Of a stretch of 64,000 nucleotides of DNA, positions 49,672 through 58,346 are shown in pieces. The position numbers and the translations under genes are program-made. The stretch spans positions 124,001-188,000 of the forward strand of contig CANFCK010000008.1 in NCBI GenBank assembly GCA_947445035.1. Reading direction: 5' to 3'. The DNA comes from Deltaproteobacteria bacterium (GTDB lineage: Bacteria; Myxococcota_A; UBA796; SXON01). Positions within the stretch are counted from its first letter, which is position 1, and the number at the start of each line of letters is the position of its first letter. The notes below the pieces were generated by a model, which did no database searches, was not told where the DNA came from, and worked only from the letters and a program-made list of their open reading frames with translations.

Positions 49672-50884
49672 CCAGGAGCTCGCCGTGGCGTAGCTCCCGG
49701 CCGATGCGGAAGGCTTCGATCGACACCGCGCGCCCCAGGGCCGATACATGTGTCATGCTTCGCCCGGCCTCGGCGAGGCTGGCCCCGATGAGCGCCGTGA
49801 ACGGTCCGAACATCGCCCCGTGCCCCGAAAAGCCTACCAGCCGGATGAGGTTTGGCACCTGGGGATCGTAGCCGAGGAAGGGGTTGTGGTCCGGCGTGGT
49901 CGCGTAGAAGCCAGCGGTCGTTGCGGTGATTCCTGAGAATTCTTCGAGCTGCGGCACGACCTCGGCCAAGGTGGCCCAGGTTTCGTAGGCGACGCTGTCG
50001 GCACCCGAGCGGTGGAAGAAGCCGGGCTCGATGCGGTCCTGGTCGTCGTAGTCGAAGTCGGGCTCGGGCAACGCGTCATGCGCCCAGCCCATGAGCATCG
50101 ACGCATCGTTTTCGGGGCGGCAATACGCACCGCCCGGGGCGACCAAAAGCGGCATCCGCGCCAGGGCCTCCCCACTGAGCGACCCGGCACGCTCGGCGAA
50201 CCATAGGTAGCGCTTGAGCGGCGCGATGGGGAGCTCCACCCCCCCCAGGACCTGGGCGAGGCGAGGCGACCAGGCATTGGTGGCGTCGATGACGACGTCG
50301 GCCGTGAAGCGACCACGCGGGGTGAGCAGCGCGTCGATCACCGAGCCGGTCCGCTCTACACCGGTGACCGGCGCGCGCTGGACCAGCTCGACACCGAGCC
50401 GCTGCGCGGCCGCGGCCGCTTCGTTGTAGACCGTGGCCGGGTGGAGGAACCCATCGCTGGGACACCACGTGGCGCCGAGGACAGCGTGCCGGGCCACCCA
50501 TGGAAAACGCGCCACCAGCTCGCTGACGTCGAGGTACTCCACGTCGACGAGACCACAGGCCTGCTGCATCTTGACCCGCGCCTGTGCGGCCGCAACCGCC
50601 TCCTGCGTCGCGAGCAAGAACAAGTAGCCATTCTGGACGATCGGCACCTCGACGCCGCCGACGCGCTCCGGAAAGTGCCGGTATTGGTCCACCGCGTAGC
50701 GCATGCCCATGACCGTTTCGGGGGTGCTGAACTGCTGACGGATCCCGGCCGCGGTGCGGCTGCTGCTGCCCGCGCCGACGTGCTGCGCTTCGAGGATGGT
50801 GACGGCCCACCCCCGGGTGGCAAGCGCGTGCGCCACGAGCGTCCCCGTGATTCCCGCACCGATGACCACCGCCCGCTGACCCAC
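49664..50884 (-). CDS. FAD-dependent amine/imino acid oxidase (DAO family)
   Basis: 406 residues from the GTG at 50884, placed directly before the Rossmann motif 'VVIGAGITGTLVAHAL' (G-x-G-x2-G) and 'ILEAQHVGAGSSSRTAAGIRQQF', which is the sarcosine/glycine oxidase pattern. Later 'VVIDATNAWSPRLAQVLG', 'LPIAPLKRYLWF' and a C-terminal 'GFYATTPDHNPFLG', 'LVGFSGHGAMFGP' complete the DAO fold. It would oxidise an N-methylated or secondary amine or an amino acid. GTG 50911 is another possible start; longer versions add non-coding-looking sequence. Its 3' end overlaps the plus-strand gene at 49671. Confidence 0.85.
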   Translation of the reverse strand: MGQRAVVIGAGITGTLVAHALATRGWAVTILEAQHVGAGSSSRTAAGIRQQFSTPETVMGMRYAVDQYRHFPERVGGVEVPIVQNGYLFLLATQEAVAAAQARVKMQQACGLVDVEYLDVSELVARFPWVARHAVLGATWCPSDGFLHPATVYNEAAAAAQRLGVELVQRAPVTGVERTGSVIDALLTPRGRFTADVVIDATNAWSPRLAQVLGGVELPIAPLKRYLWFAERAGSLSGEALARMPLLVAPGGAYCRPENDASMLMGWAHDALPEPDFDYDDQDRIEPGFFHRSGADSVAYETWATLAEVVPQLEEFSGITATTAGFYATTPDHNPFLGYDPQVPNLIRLVGFSGHGAMFGPFTALIGASLAEAGRSMTHVSALGRAVSIEAFRIGRELRHGELLVI

Positions 50885-50962
50885 CCGCGCTCCGATGGCG
50901 GCGTGGCTAACGCGCAGGGGTCCCTGGCGGAAAGGGGCGCAACGCTGCTGGCCCCAACCGGC

Positions 50963-50968
50963 TACGCT
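50963..50968 (+). promoter_or_regulatory. Putative -10 element TACGCT
   Basis: TACGCT ends 7 bases before the TTG at 50976 taken as the start of the membrane protein. It follows the TANNNT pattern seen at other starts; the TTG start itself is uncertain, which lowers confidence. Confidence 0.25.
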
Positions 50969-50975
50969 CCCCGGC

Positions 50976-51473
50976 TTGTTTCCATCCTTCCGCCAGCTCG
51001 CGCTCATCTGCCTTCTGTGGGCGGTCATGGCGTGGTACACGGTCGCGGTATGGACGATGAAGGCCAATGAGTCGGCGTTGGCGGATGCGTTTTCCGGCAC
51101 CTACGCGGTGCGCGCGCCGCTGGTCGGCGCGTTGGTGGCGCTGTTGTGGAGCCCGATCTTTGCGCTCGGCTACCACCCAGGGCGGCTGGTCAGCGGCCAC
51201 ATGGAGGGACGCGATCTGTTCAACGAAGACTCGCCGCGTCGGCACTGGCTCCGCTTCATCCGCGGCGCCGTCATGGGGCAACTTGCGGGGGCCACGATCA
51301 CCTTCGCGCTGTTGTTCCTCTGGCCCTTTGAACTGATGAACACCCGCTGGGACGCCCTGAAGTGGGCGGCAGTTTTCTGGAAGTTGTACTGGTACATGTT
51401 CGTGCCGGCAGCCGGGATCGCGGGGGTCGCCAGCGTGTGGGCGGCGGTGCGGCATCGGGAGCGAGCCGGTTAG
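50976..51473 (+). CDS. Small polytopic membrane protein of unknown function
   Basis: 165 residues with about four hydrophobic helices (near 8-25, 48-65, 95-118 and 130-155) joined by short charged loops such as 'NESALADAFSGTYAVR' and 'HMEGRDLFNEDSPRRHWLRF'. The TTG start at 50976 includes the whole first helix; a later ATG at 51027 would cut it. Family not recognised. It is followed after 9 bases by the flavoprotein gene, so the two may be co-transcribed. Confidence 0.6.
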   Translation: MFPSFRQLALICLLWAVMAWYTVAVWTMKANESALADAFSGTYAVRAPLVGALVALLWSPIFALGYHPGRLVSGHMEGRDLFNEDSPRRHWLRFIRGAVMGQLAGATITFALLFLWPFELMNTRWDALKWAAVFWKLYWYMFVPAAGIAGVASVWAAVRHRERAG

Positions 51474-51482
51474 CTCCCGCCG

Positions 51483-53048
51483 GTGCCGCTGCTCCTTCAA
51501 AACGTGCTCCTCGACGACCGGGAGCCGAGCCTTGTCGCGGCGGCGGTGCTCGCGCTGCCGCCTGAACGAATCCGCAGTGCCGAGGTCGTCCGCCGCGGTG
51601 TGGACGCGCGTGCCAAGAGCGCCGTGTGGCGGGGAAACATCAAGGTGGAGTTGGATGACCGTGAGGCGGAGGTCTTGGCTTCGGATGTGCCGGGCGTGCG
51701 CGCGTGGACCGAACGGGATGAAGCACGCCGGGTGGGTTCTTTCCCGGCGCATCGACGGGCGTGGCCGACTCGACCGATCGTCGTCGGGGCCGGACCGGCG
51801 GGTCTTTTCGCGGCGTTACGGTTGATGGAAGCAGGAGCGCCGGTGCTGCTCTTGGAGCGCGGCGAGCCCGTGGAGACACGGGTCGGCACCGTGGCCGGAT
51901 TCTGGCGTGGAAAGCCGCTGAACCCGGACTCGAACCTTCTTTTTGGAGAGGGGGGCGCCGGGACGTTCAGCGACGGCAAGGTCTACACCCGGCGGCGCGA
52001 CGGGGACTTGGGTTGGATATTCCGACACCTCGTGGACGCGGGCGCCGACGCGTCGGTACTGGATGAGTCGTGGGCGCACCTCGGCACCGACAAGATTCGG
52101 AAGATCCTCCCGGTACTACGGCAGCGCCTCATCGCCGGCGGCGGAGAGGTCCGCTTCAACGCCCGCGTGGTGGACCTGATCGTCCATGCCGGTCGCTGCG
52201 TCGGCGTGCGTCTGGCAAACGGCGAGGAACTTTTGGGCGGCCCGATCATCGTCGCGCCGGGACACAGCGCGCGCGACTCCATCGCGATGATGCTGCGCGC
52301 CGGGGCGGTGGGTGAGCTGCGCCCGGTGGCCATCGGCGCTCGGATCGAGCACCCGCAGGCGCTGATCGACGCGGGGCTGTATCCGGGGGGTCGCGGCAAG
52401 CTCCCCGCGGCCAGCTACCGTCTCGCGTACAACCCCCCCGGCGCGCGCAGCGCCTACACCTTCTGCATGTGCCCCGGCGGCATGGTGGTGCCCGCGCAGC
52501 ACGAGCCGGGGAGCAACGTCGTCAACGGGATGTCGTTCGCGTCCCGGCGTGCGGGCTGGGCCAACAGCGCGGTAATCGTGCAGGTGGGGCCTGAGGATTA
52601 CGGGGCGACCGACGCGAGCGCGGGGCAACGGTTCCAGGCACGGATCGAGGCGGAGGCCTACCGCCTGAGCGGCTCGTACGCGGCCCCGGCGCAGCGGGTC
52701 GACGACTTCCTGGCCGACCGCCTGAGTCGTGAGTTGCCGAAGAGTTCGTATCCCTTCGGACTCGTGCCCATCGAGCTGAGAGCGCTTTTGCCCGCCGCCG
52801 TCATCGAGGGCATGAAGGGGGCGATTCGGGCCTTTGACGAGAAGATCCCCGGCTTCGCCTCGGGCGCGGGCGTGCTGATCGCTCCAGAGACGCGCACCAC
52901 CTCGCCGCTCAGGCTTCTGCGTGGCGACAACGGGGAGAGCCCCACCCTGCCGGGGCTGATTCCCTCGGGGGAAGGGGCCGGATGGGGCGGCGGCATCATC
53001 TCGGCAGCTCACGACGGCTTTACGGTGGCGGAGCGGGTGATCGGGTAG
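51483..53048 (+). CDS. FAD-dependent dehydrogenase of the COG2509 type
   Basis: 521 residues. The N-terminal 95 residues form an alpha/beta module, then comes a Rossmann FAD site 'IVVGAGPAGLFAALRLMEAGA' and 'LLERGEPVETR', followed by 'LLFGEGGAGTFSDGKVYTR', which is a hallmark of this uncharacterised flavoprotein family. The C-terminus has 'PETRTTSPLRLLRGDN', 'LIPSGEGAGWGGGIISAAHDG' with the second FAD contact. The biological reaction is unknown. Length is normal. GTG 51483 is 9 bases after the membrane-protein stop. The last 29 bases overlap the convergent peptidase gene. Confidence 0.85.
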   Translation: MPLLLQNVLLDDREPSLVAAAVLALPPERIRSAEVVRRGVDARAKSAVWRGNIKVELDDREAEVLASDVPGVRAWTERDEARRVGSFPAHRRAWPTRPIVVGAGPAGLFAALRLMEAGAPVLLLERGEPVETRVGTVAGFWRGKPLNPDSNLLFGEGGAGTFSDGKVYTRRRDGDLGWIFRHLVDAGADASVLDESWAHLGTDKIRKILPVLRQRLIAGGGEVRFNARVVDLIVHAGRCVGVRLANGEELLGGPIIVAPGHSARDSIAMMLRAGAVGELRPVAIGARIEHPQALIDAGLYPGGRGKLPAASYRLAYNPPGARSAYTFCMCPGGMVVPAQHEPGSNVVNGMSFASRRAGWANSAVIVQVGPEDYGATDASAGQRFQARIEAEAYRLSGSYAAPAQRVDDFLADRLSRELPKSSYPFGLVPIELRALLPAAVIEGMKGAIRAFDEKIPGFASGAGVLIAPETRTTSPLRLLRGDNGESPTLPGLIPSGEGAGWGGGIISAAHDGFTVAERVIG

Positions 53049-54522
53049 CCAGCGGCGCGGCCATCCAGGGGAGGAGCAGGACGGGCAACACCAGCAGCAC
53101 CGGCAAAAGCCGCGTCGTCAGCGCCGGGTAGATCGCGACCCCCACCGGTCCGAGCAGCAAGCCCGCCGCGAGCGCTGCCATCGCGGCGAGCTTCGAGTGC
53201 CCCCGCATCGCCAACGCCCCGGCGAACGCGCCAGGCACAAGGATGTACCCCGCCTCGGGGACCGCTACCGCAGCCCCCGCCGCCAGCACGATTCCCGTCG
53301 CACGCCAGCCCCACGTGGCGTCGCGACCGTGAATGCGATGTGCTAGCCACCATGCCATCGCCATGGTCAACGTGGCGAGCAGAAACGCCGCCAGGTACAC
53401 CGGCAGCGCGCCCTCGACCTCCGCCGGGCGGTCCAGGAAGCCAGGCCACGCGCCGATCAGCACGAAGAGCAGGCCGAGGCCGAGCGCGGCCGCCGCAATG
53501 ACCGCGAACCCCCACGCTGCGGCGCCAGCGAGCGCGCGGGACCACCGCTCAGGCCTACGGAGCGCGAGCAGGGGCAGGACACCAGCGAGCTGGACCCCCC
53601 AGGGAGGCGCCACAATCGTGACGCCCGCGGCCTGTCCGTACACCCGGGCACCCTGGCCCTCGCGTGGCGTGTCCAGCCAGGCGCCGCTGAGCCCGAGGAC
53701 ACAGTCACCGACCTGCTGGACGCTGCGGGGATCGAGGTTCTCGGGCGTGTCCTCGGCGGTGTGGTAGCGCGAGGCGCCGTGCAAAAGCGCGAAGTCGTAG
53801 CCCCACCAACCGGCCTTTCGGAAGGCGGTAAAGTCGGTGTCGTTGGGCATCTGCTCGTACACCACACGGGCCAGCGAGGTGGCCTGCGCTCCGCACCCTG
53901 ACGCCTGCCAGGCGTCGAGCAGCGGTACCGATGCACCCGCGGTCTGGAACATGTACGCCGGACCCTCGGTGCCCCGTGCTTCGACGTTGATCAACAACTG
54001 CGGGGTGGGCGCGTCCGCCGCGGCCAAGAAGGCCTCGGCGCCAAGGAGGCCGCGCTCCTCGCCATCGGTGATGAGCAGGTGGAGCCGCGGGTGCGGGCCG
54101 AGCGCGCGCGCCGTCTCTACCAGCACGCCAAGCCCAAGCCCGTCGTCCGCCGCCCCGGGAGCACCGGGCGCGGAGTCGCTGTGCGCGACCAGCCAGACGC
54201 CCTCGTTTCCCGCACCCGGCGCCGAGGCCACGAGGTTGGTGAGTCCGGGCGCCGGTTGCCGGCGGACGTCGAACCCGAGGTCGAGCAAGGCCGCCTCAAG
54301 CGAGGTGAGTACGCGCTCGTGCTCGGCGCTGCCGCTGGGGCGGGGTGCACGCGCCCAGGCCTGAATGTGCGCCATTGCGCGCCCGGCCGAGAACCGATCC
54401 GCGGGCGCGTCCGCGCTCTCCGCGCTCGGGAGCCGTGGCCAACCTACGGCCACCCCCAGGGCGAAGGGGGTTGCCAGAGCCCCCGCCCGAATCGCGGAGG
54501 CCGCCCGGCCTCTCAACGTCAC
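53020..54522 (-). CDS. M28-family metallopeptidase with C-terminal membrane domain
   Basis: 500 residues. A signal-anchor-like N-terminus is followed by a zinc aminopeptidase domain: His114 and Asp116 in 'LVAHSDSAPGAPGAADDGLG' with bridging Asp126, Glu155 and Glu156 in 'TDGEERGLLGAEAF', and a final His in 'SRYHTAEDTPENLD'. The C-terminal 200 residues hold about six hydrophobic helices, as in yeast Pff1-type or other membrane M28 peptidases. It likely cleaves N-terminal residues from peptides outside the inner membrane. Its ATG overlaps the lipoprotein gene upstream by four bases. Confidence 0.85.
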   Translation of the reverse strand: MTLRGRAASAIRAGALATPFALGVAVGWPRLPSAESADAPADRFSAGRAMAHIQAWARAPRPSGSAEHERVLTSLEAALLDLGFDVRRQPAPGLTNLVASAPGAGNEGVWLVAHSDSAPGAPGAADDGLGLGVLVETARALGPHPRLHLLITDGEERGLLGAEAFLAAADAPTPQLLINVEARGTEGPAYMFQTAGASVPLLDAWQASGCGAQATSLARVVYEQMPNDTDFTAFRKAGWWGYDFALLHGASRYHTAEDTPENLDPRSVQQVGDCVLGLSGAWLDTPREGQGARVYGQAAGVTIVAPPWGVQLAGVLPLLALRRPERWSRALAGAAAWGFAVIAAAALGLGLLFVLIGAWPGFLDRPAEVEGALPVYLAAFLLATLTMAMAWWLAHRIHGRDATWGWRATGIVLAAGAAVAVPEAGYILVPGAFAGALAMRGHSKLAAMAALAAGLLLGPVGVAIYPALTTRLLPVLLVLPVLLLPWMAAPLATRSPAPPP

Positions 54523-55628
54523 TGCCCGGCGTCGGCCGTGATCGTGGCGCCCATGTCCTCGAACCCGCCGAAGCCGGTGGAGATCGACAACACCTCGAGG
54601 TCGGGGCTGACCACCACGAACGTCGGGTACCCGAATTCATCGCCCAGCTGCTGCCCCACCACCGACAGCCCCCCCACCCGGTCGGCCAAGATCGGGGAGG
54701 TGAGGTCGAAGGCGTCGATCCACTGCTTGAGTTGGCGTTGGGTGGGCGTGCCAGCCGTATCGCTGAGCGAGGGCGCCAAAAGCGTGATCACGTGCACGGG
54801 GAGGCCGGCGCTTGCCATCTCCGCGACGAAGGCCTCCTCCTGCTCGGCTGCAGTCTGGCACGGCGGGCAGTCGATCGCCGAGATGTCGACGATCAGATAG
54901 TCGCCAGCGAAGTCGTGGAGCCGAACGGGCTCCTCGCAGCCGTCGGTGAAGACGCCGTCGGGGAGCGTTTCGCCCACGGCGGCCACGTAGTCGCCCTCGT
55001 AGGGTGCGGGATCGGCCTTGGGCCAGCCACACGCGTAGCTGTCGGGGGGAACAAAGCTGCCGTAGGGGTCACCACCATCGGTCGCGACGGTGAGCGCGCC
55101 GGCGATGTCGAATGCGTAGTCCGCGCCCAGCTCCTCGTCGGTGAACCCGTGGGCGACGGTCACCGCGTCCCCGTCAACGGTCGCCTCCCCAAACGGGGTG
55201 AGCCAGGAGCCGGCGCCGCGGTACCAAACGCCCCCGCCGAAGCCGAGGTACTCCGTCTCCAGCGGCGACGAGGTCGAGACCTGGGCGTAGCAGTCGTCCA
55301 GCCCGGCGACCATCTCCACATCGGCGAGGAAGACCAGATCGCAGCCAGGACAGAGCCAGGGCGCCGAGCGGTCCTCGACCCCGGTGTAGTGCCGTGTGTA
55401 GGTGCAGTCGGTCGCGCCGTCCGCCTCGGACTCGGCGCCGAAGTCGACGGACCACGACATCTCGCCGTCGAGGGTCGCCCGTGCTGAGGTGTCGTCCGTG
55501 TCGGTGTCCCCGCCGGTGTCCCCGCCGGTGTCCCCGCCGGTGTCGGTGTCGTCCTCGCCCGGCGTTGGGGAGCGGGCTCCGTCACAACCACCAAGCGACC
55601 CGACCAGGGCGATGAGGGTCAGACGCAT
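54519..55628 (-). CDS. Lipoprotein with TlpA/thioredoxin-like domain
   Basis: 369 residues. The ATG at 55628 gives a signal peptide with lipobox 'LGGC' (Cys15) and has CAGGAG upstream on the minus strand. A spacer of repeated Gly-Asp-Thr units (coded by 55503-55550) follows. Residues about 60-220 form an acidic beta domain with several Cys ('DCTYTRHYTG', 'WLCPGCDLVF'). The last 150 residues are thioredoxin-like with a redox motif 'DISAIDCPPCQTAAEQE' and cis-Pro in 'FGYPTFVVVSPD'. It should be a periplasm-facing thiol/disulfide enzyme anchored in a membrane. It shares CPPC with the 17925-19370 protein. Confidence 0.8.
   Translation of the reverse strand: MRLTLIALVGSLGGCDGARSPTPGEDDTDTGGDTGGDTGGDTDTDDTSARATLDGEMSWSVDFGAESEADGATDCTYTRHYTGVEDRSAPWLCPGCDLVFLADVEMVAGLDDCYAQVSTSSPLETEYLGFGGGVWYRGAGSWLTPFGEATVDGDAVTVAHGFTDEELGADYAFDIAGALTVATDGGDPYGSFVPPDSYACGWPKADPAPYEGDYVAAVGETLPDGVFTDGCEEPVRLHDFAGDYLIVDISAIDCPPCQTAAEQEEAFVAEMASAGLPVHVITLLAPSLSDTAGTPTQRQLKQWIDAFDLTSPILADRVGGLSVVGQQLGDEFGYPTFVVVSPDLEVLSISTGFGGFEDMGATITADAGQ
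55503..55538 (-). repeat. Three tandem 12-bp repeats coding Gly-Asp-Thr-Gly units
   Basis: Three exact copies of GGTGTCCCCGCC (plus strand), followed by two shorter GGTGTC units to 55550. They encode the Thr/Gly/Asp-rich spacer after the lipobox of the TlpA-like lipoprotein and could change length by slippage without breaking the frame, since the unit is a multiple of three. Confidence 0.9.
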
Positions 55629-55732
55629 ACAAGCTCCTGAGGGAACGTGGGCCTTAGCCCGCCCGGGCCGCCCGGGCACCGAGAGCCCTTTTCCCAGTTT
55701 GTGGTTACCGCGCGCCGGGGTGGAGCCACGAC

Positions 55733-56665
55733 ATGGGATCGCCGTCCGAGGCCGGACCGCTCATCTGGGGCCACCTCATCTTGCTCCTGGGCGGCCTGGT
55801 GTGGGCGCTGGCGTGCGCCGTGATGCTTGCGATGAAGTGGAAGGTGCCGCCGGTGGTCGCGACCGCGCCGCTGCTGGCGCATGGTGGCCTCGTTCTCGGG
55901 GTGGCGATGTGGGCCAGTAGCCGCCCGCCGGTGGGCGCGGACGACCCGGCGGCGCGGGCGGTCAGCGTGGCCGGGGCCCTTTCCACGATGCTGGGAAATG
56001 CCACCGCGTCCGTCGCGGTGGTCCCGGTCGCCGCGCTTTTGATGCTCGGGGGGCTCTTCGCCGGTGCCCGTGGCCGTCGGCGCTTTGGCGCGCCGGCGCT
56101 CGCGGCGCTTTTGGGGTTCGGCGCGGCGGCGATGCCGCTGGTCGCCTTGGTGCTCGTCGGCGCAGATATGCCGCTCGCCGCCGGCCGCTTCTTGCTGTAC
56201 ATGGTGGCGACGGTTGCCGTGGCTGGTGCGCTCGTGGGTGCCCATCCGGATGACAACAGCCGCGAGGGAGGTCTCATCGCCACGGCGGGCTTCGCCGCGC
56301 TGGTGGCTTCCTGCGAGCTCTTGGTGCAAAGTAGCCAATGGGCGGCCGGACTGTCTGTGCTCACGACGATTTTTGCCAGTGACAAGGTGCCGGCGCTTGC
56401 CGCGCTGACCTTGGAAATTGGCGCGGTCGCCACGCTCTCGCGGGTGAGCATCGGGCTGGCGGCCGCCACCGCGCTGGTCGCGCTCCTGCGACCTGCCGCC
56501 GACCTGACCGATGAGGAGATGCTCTCCGGCAACGTCAGCCCGTCCGGAATGCGCTGGTTGGGCGGCGCGCTGGCGCTCCTTGTGCCGCTGGTATGGGCCG
56601 CTGCCCTGCTCGCAGCTGACCCCAGCGAGATACTGTCGGGCCTGTTGGCGGTCGACGCACACTAG
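55733..56665 (+). CDS. Polytopic membrane protein of unknown function
   Basis: 310 residues with about eight hydrophobic helices and short loops. Loops include 'SSRPPVGADDPAARA', 'GAHPDDNSREGG' and a longer one near 250-260 ('RPAADLTDEEM'). There is no Cys motif or known signature. The ATG at 55733 has GGTGGAG 9 bases upstream. It converges with the PilZ sensor gene, with a 4-base overlap. Not recognised; a transporter or channel subunit is only a guess, so no function is assigned. Confidence 0.65.
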   Translation: MGSPSEAGPLIWGHLILLLGGLVWALACAVMLAMKWKVPPVVATAPLLAHGGLVLGVAMWASSRPPVGADDPAARAVSVAGALSTMLGNATASVAVVPVAALLMLGGLFAGARGRRRFGAPALAALLGFGAAAMPLVALVLVGADMPLAAGRFLLYMVATVAVAGALVGAHPDDNSREGGLIATAGFAALVASCELLVQSSQWAAGLSVLTTIFASDKVPALAALTLEIGAVATLSRVSIGLAAATALVALLRPAADLTDEEMLSGNVSPSGMRWLGGALALLVPLVWAAALLAADPSEILSGLLAVDAH

Positions 56666-58302
56666 GCCGCGTATCCATCCTCCAAGGCCGACTGCGCCTC
56701 GGATTCCGCGAAAGCGTTGGTCCGAATCCGCTCGTTGACCCAGCTGGCGACGCGATGCTGTCGGCCTTCGAAGTCGATCGTCATCTCGGGGTCGAACTGC
56801 AGTCCGACTCGACAGCCTCCCGCGGTCGGGTGCACCGAGCGGATGATCACACCGAACTGCATCTCCTCCTCGTCCGGATCGAGCGTGAGCGTCAGTGTGG
56901 TTCGGGTGCCCGTTGCGCTCAGCGCCGACACGGGCGCCGGAAGGTCGACCCCCAGCCCGTCGGCGCTGACGTCGAACACGGTCGCCTCGAGGACGCCGTC
57001 CAGACCCGCGAGCAGGGTGGCCGAGACCTCGGTGAATGCCGCCGACACGCGCGCTGTGGCTCGCGAAAAGGCGATGCACGCCACCATGTCGGGGGTACCC
57101 GGAAGGCCGTCGATCCCGTTGAGGCTCATCACGTAGTCGGTGCCGTCCTCCGCCTCGACGCGACGCACGACCCGAAGCTCGGTCTCGCCCTCCACCGCCC
57201 CGTTCCAGCCCAACCGAACCAGCATGCCGGGCGCGAGATCGATGAGCGTCCACTTCTGTACGCGGACGACGACGTGGTTGAACGAAAGGTCGATGAGGTC
57301 GGCGGACTCCCGCCGCGAGCCCCCGGCGTCCACCACCATGCACTTGGGCTCGACCACGCCGCGCAAGGCCTCCCGGCGCGCCACCGAGCCGCCATCGAGC
57401 ATCGCGTCCGCCACGCGCATGCCAGACTCGGTCTCGCGGGCCCTGGTCACCACCTCTGCCATCCGCTCGCGGAGCCCCTTCCGGGCGGCTTCGAGTCGCC
57501 ACAGGAGTGGGTCCCCGCCGCGGCGGATGGGGGTGTCGAGGTCGCCTCGCTCCAGCCCACGGACTGAGCGTATTGCCCGCGCCGTGGCCGTTTCGGTCGT
57601 GGAGGCCTGCGCGGCGGCCAGCGCGGCGAGCGCGGCCATGGCGAAGAGCGAGGCGCCGGCCAGGACCCCGGCCTGCTTGCGCGCCGCGGCCAGCGCCTCA
57701 CCTACCGGCGCGTCGAATTCGAAAAGCGCCAGGGTCCGGCCGCGTCCGTCCTGCAAGGGGACCCAGGTGTGGACGTGCGCGCCTCGTTGGGCGGTTTCGG
57801 AAAACCTGGAAGATACGCGACCCTTTCGCCACGAGACGCCCATTTCGGGGAGGTAGTCGGCGGGCGCGCGCCACGTGGGTTTGTCGGCGCTGCTGAGGAG
57901 GACCTGTAGCGCTCCCTTCCGACGCTCGGCGGGGCCGGTCAGGATGGCCTCGTGGGCGGCCGCTTCTGGTTGCAGGGTTCGCACCCGATCGAAGCCGTGT
58001 CGAAGCGCTGTGCTTTGCACGTCGGCTTGCAGGGCGCTCAAGAAGGCGCCGTGGGCGTCCCAGCTCCAGACGTCGGCCGGCTCCGGGAACAGGCTCCCGA
58101 GCATCTCGTAGTAGTCGCCGCTGAACCGGGCCTTGAGCTCCGACGCTACCACCGAGGCGCGCTGCACCTCGTCCGTGACCACGCGGTCCTGGGCCGCAGC
58201 GAACTCCCACCCGCCGAGCGCCGCTGCCGCTCCGCCGCCAACCAAGCCCACGGTGAGGAGCAAGCGAGCGACGAGAGGCAAGCCTGGGGGCGGGGCGGGC
58301 AT
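56662..58302 (-). CDS. Membrane-bound PilZ-domain receptor
   Basis: 546 residues. Two transmembrane helices near 10-30 and 200-225 flank an extracytoplasmic segment of about 165 residues; a HAMP-like helical stretch follows. The cytoplasmic C-terminus holds two PilZ-like barrels. The first (about 290-400) is degenerate, with 'LIDLSFNHVVVRV' near 333-345. The second (about 405-520) has the 'DVSADGLGVDL' motif (D-x-S-x2-G) near 443, but its R-x3-R arm is not clear. It may bind c-di-GMP and respond to an outside signal. The ATG at 58302 places the first helix at the N-terminus. The HEAT-repeat lipoprotein gene ends 44 bases upstream. Confidence 0.7.
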   Translation of the reverse strand: MPAPPPGLPLVARLLLTVGLVGGGAAAALGGWEFAAAQDRVVTDEVQRASVVASELKARFSGDYYEMLGSLFPEPADVWSWDAHGAFLSALQADVQSTALRHGFDRVRTLQPEAAAHEAILTGPAERRKGALQVLLSSADKPTWRAPADYLPEMGVSWRKGRVSSRFSETAQRGAHVHTWVPLQDGRGRTLALFEFDAPVGEALAAARKQAGVLAGASLFAMAALAALAAAQASTTETATARAIRSVRGLERGDLDTPIRRGGDPLLWRLEAARKGLRERMAEVVTRARETESGMRVADAMLDGGSVARREALRGVVEPKCMVVDAGGSRRESADLIDLSFNHVVVRVQKWTLIDLAPGMLVRLGWNGAVEGETELRVVRRVEAEDGTDYVMSLNGIDGLPGTPDMVACIAFSRATARVSAAFTEVSATLLAGLDGVLEATVFDVSADGLGVDLPAPVSALSATGTRTTLTLTLDPDEEEMQFGVIIRSVHPTAGGCRVGLQFDPEMTIDFEGRQHRVASWVNERIRTNAFAESEAQSALEDGYAA

Positions 58303-58346
58303 GGTTCTGCCACGGGGATCGGTCGATCGGTGCCGCGGGATGAGGC

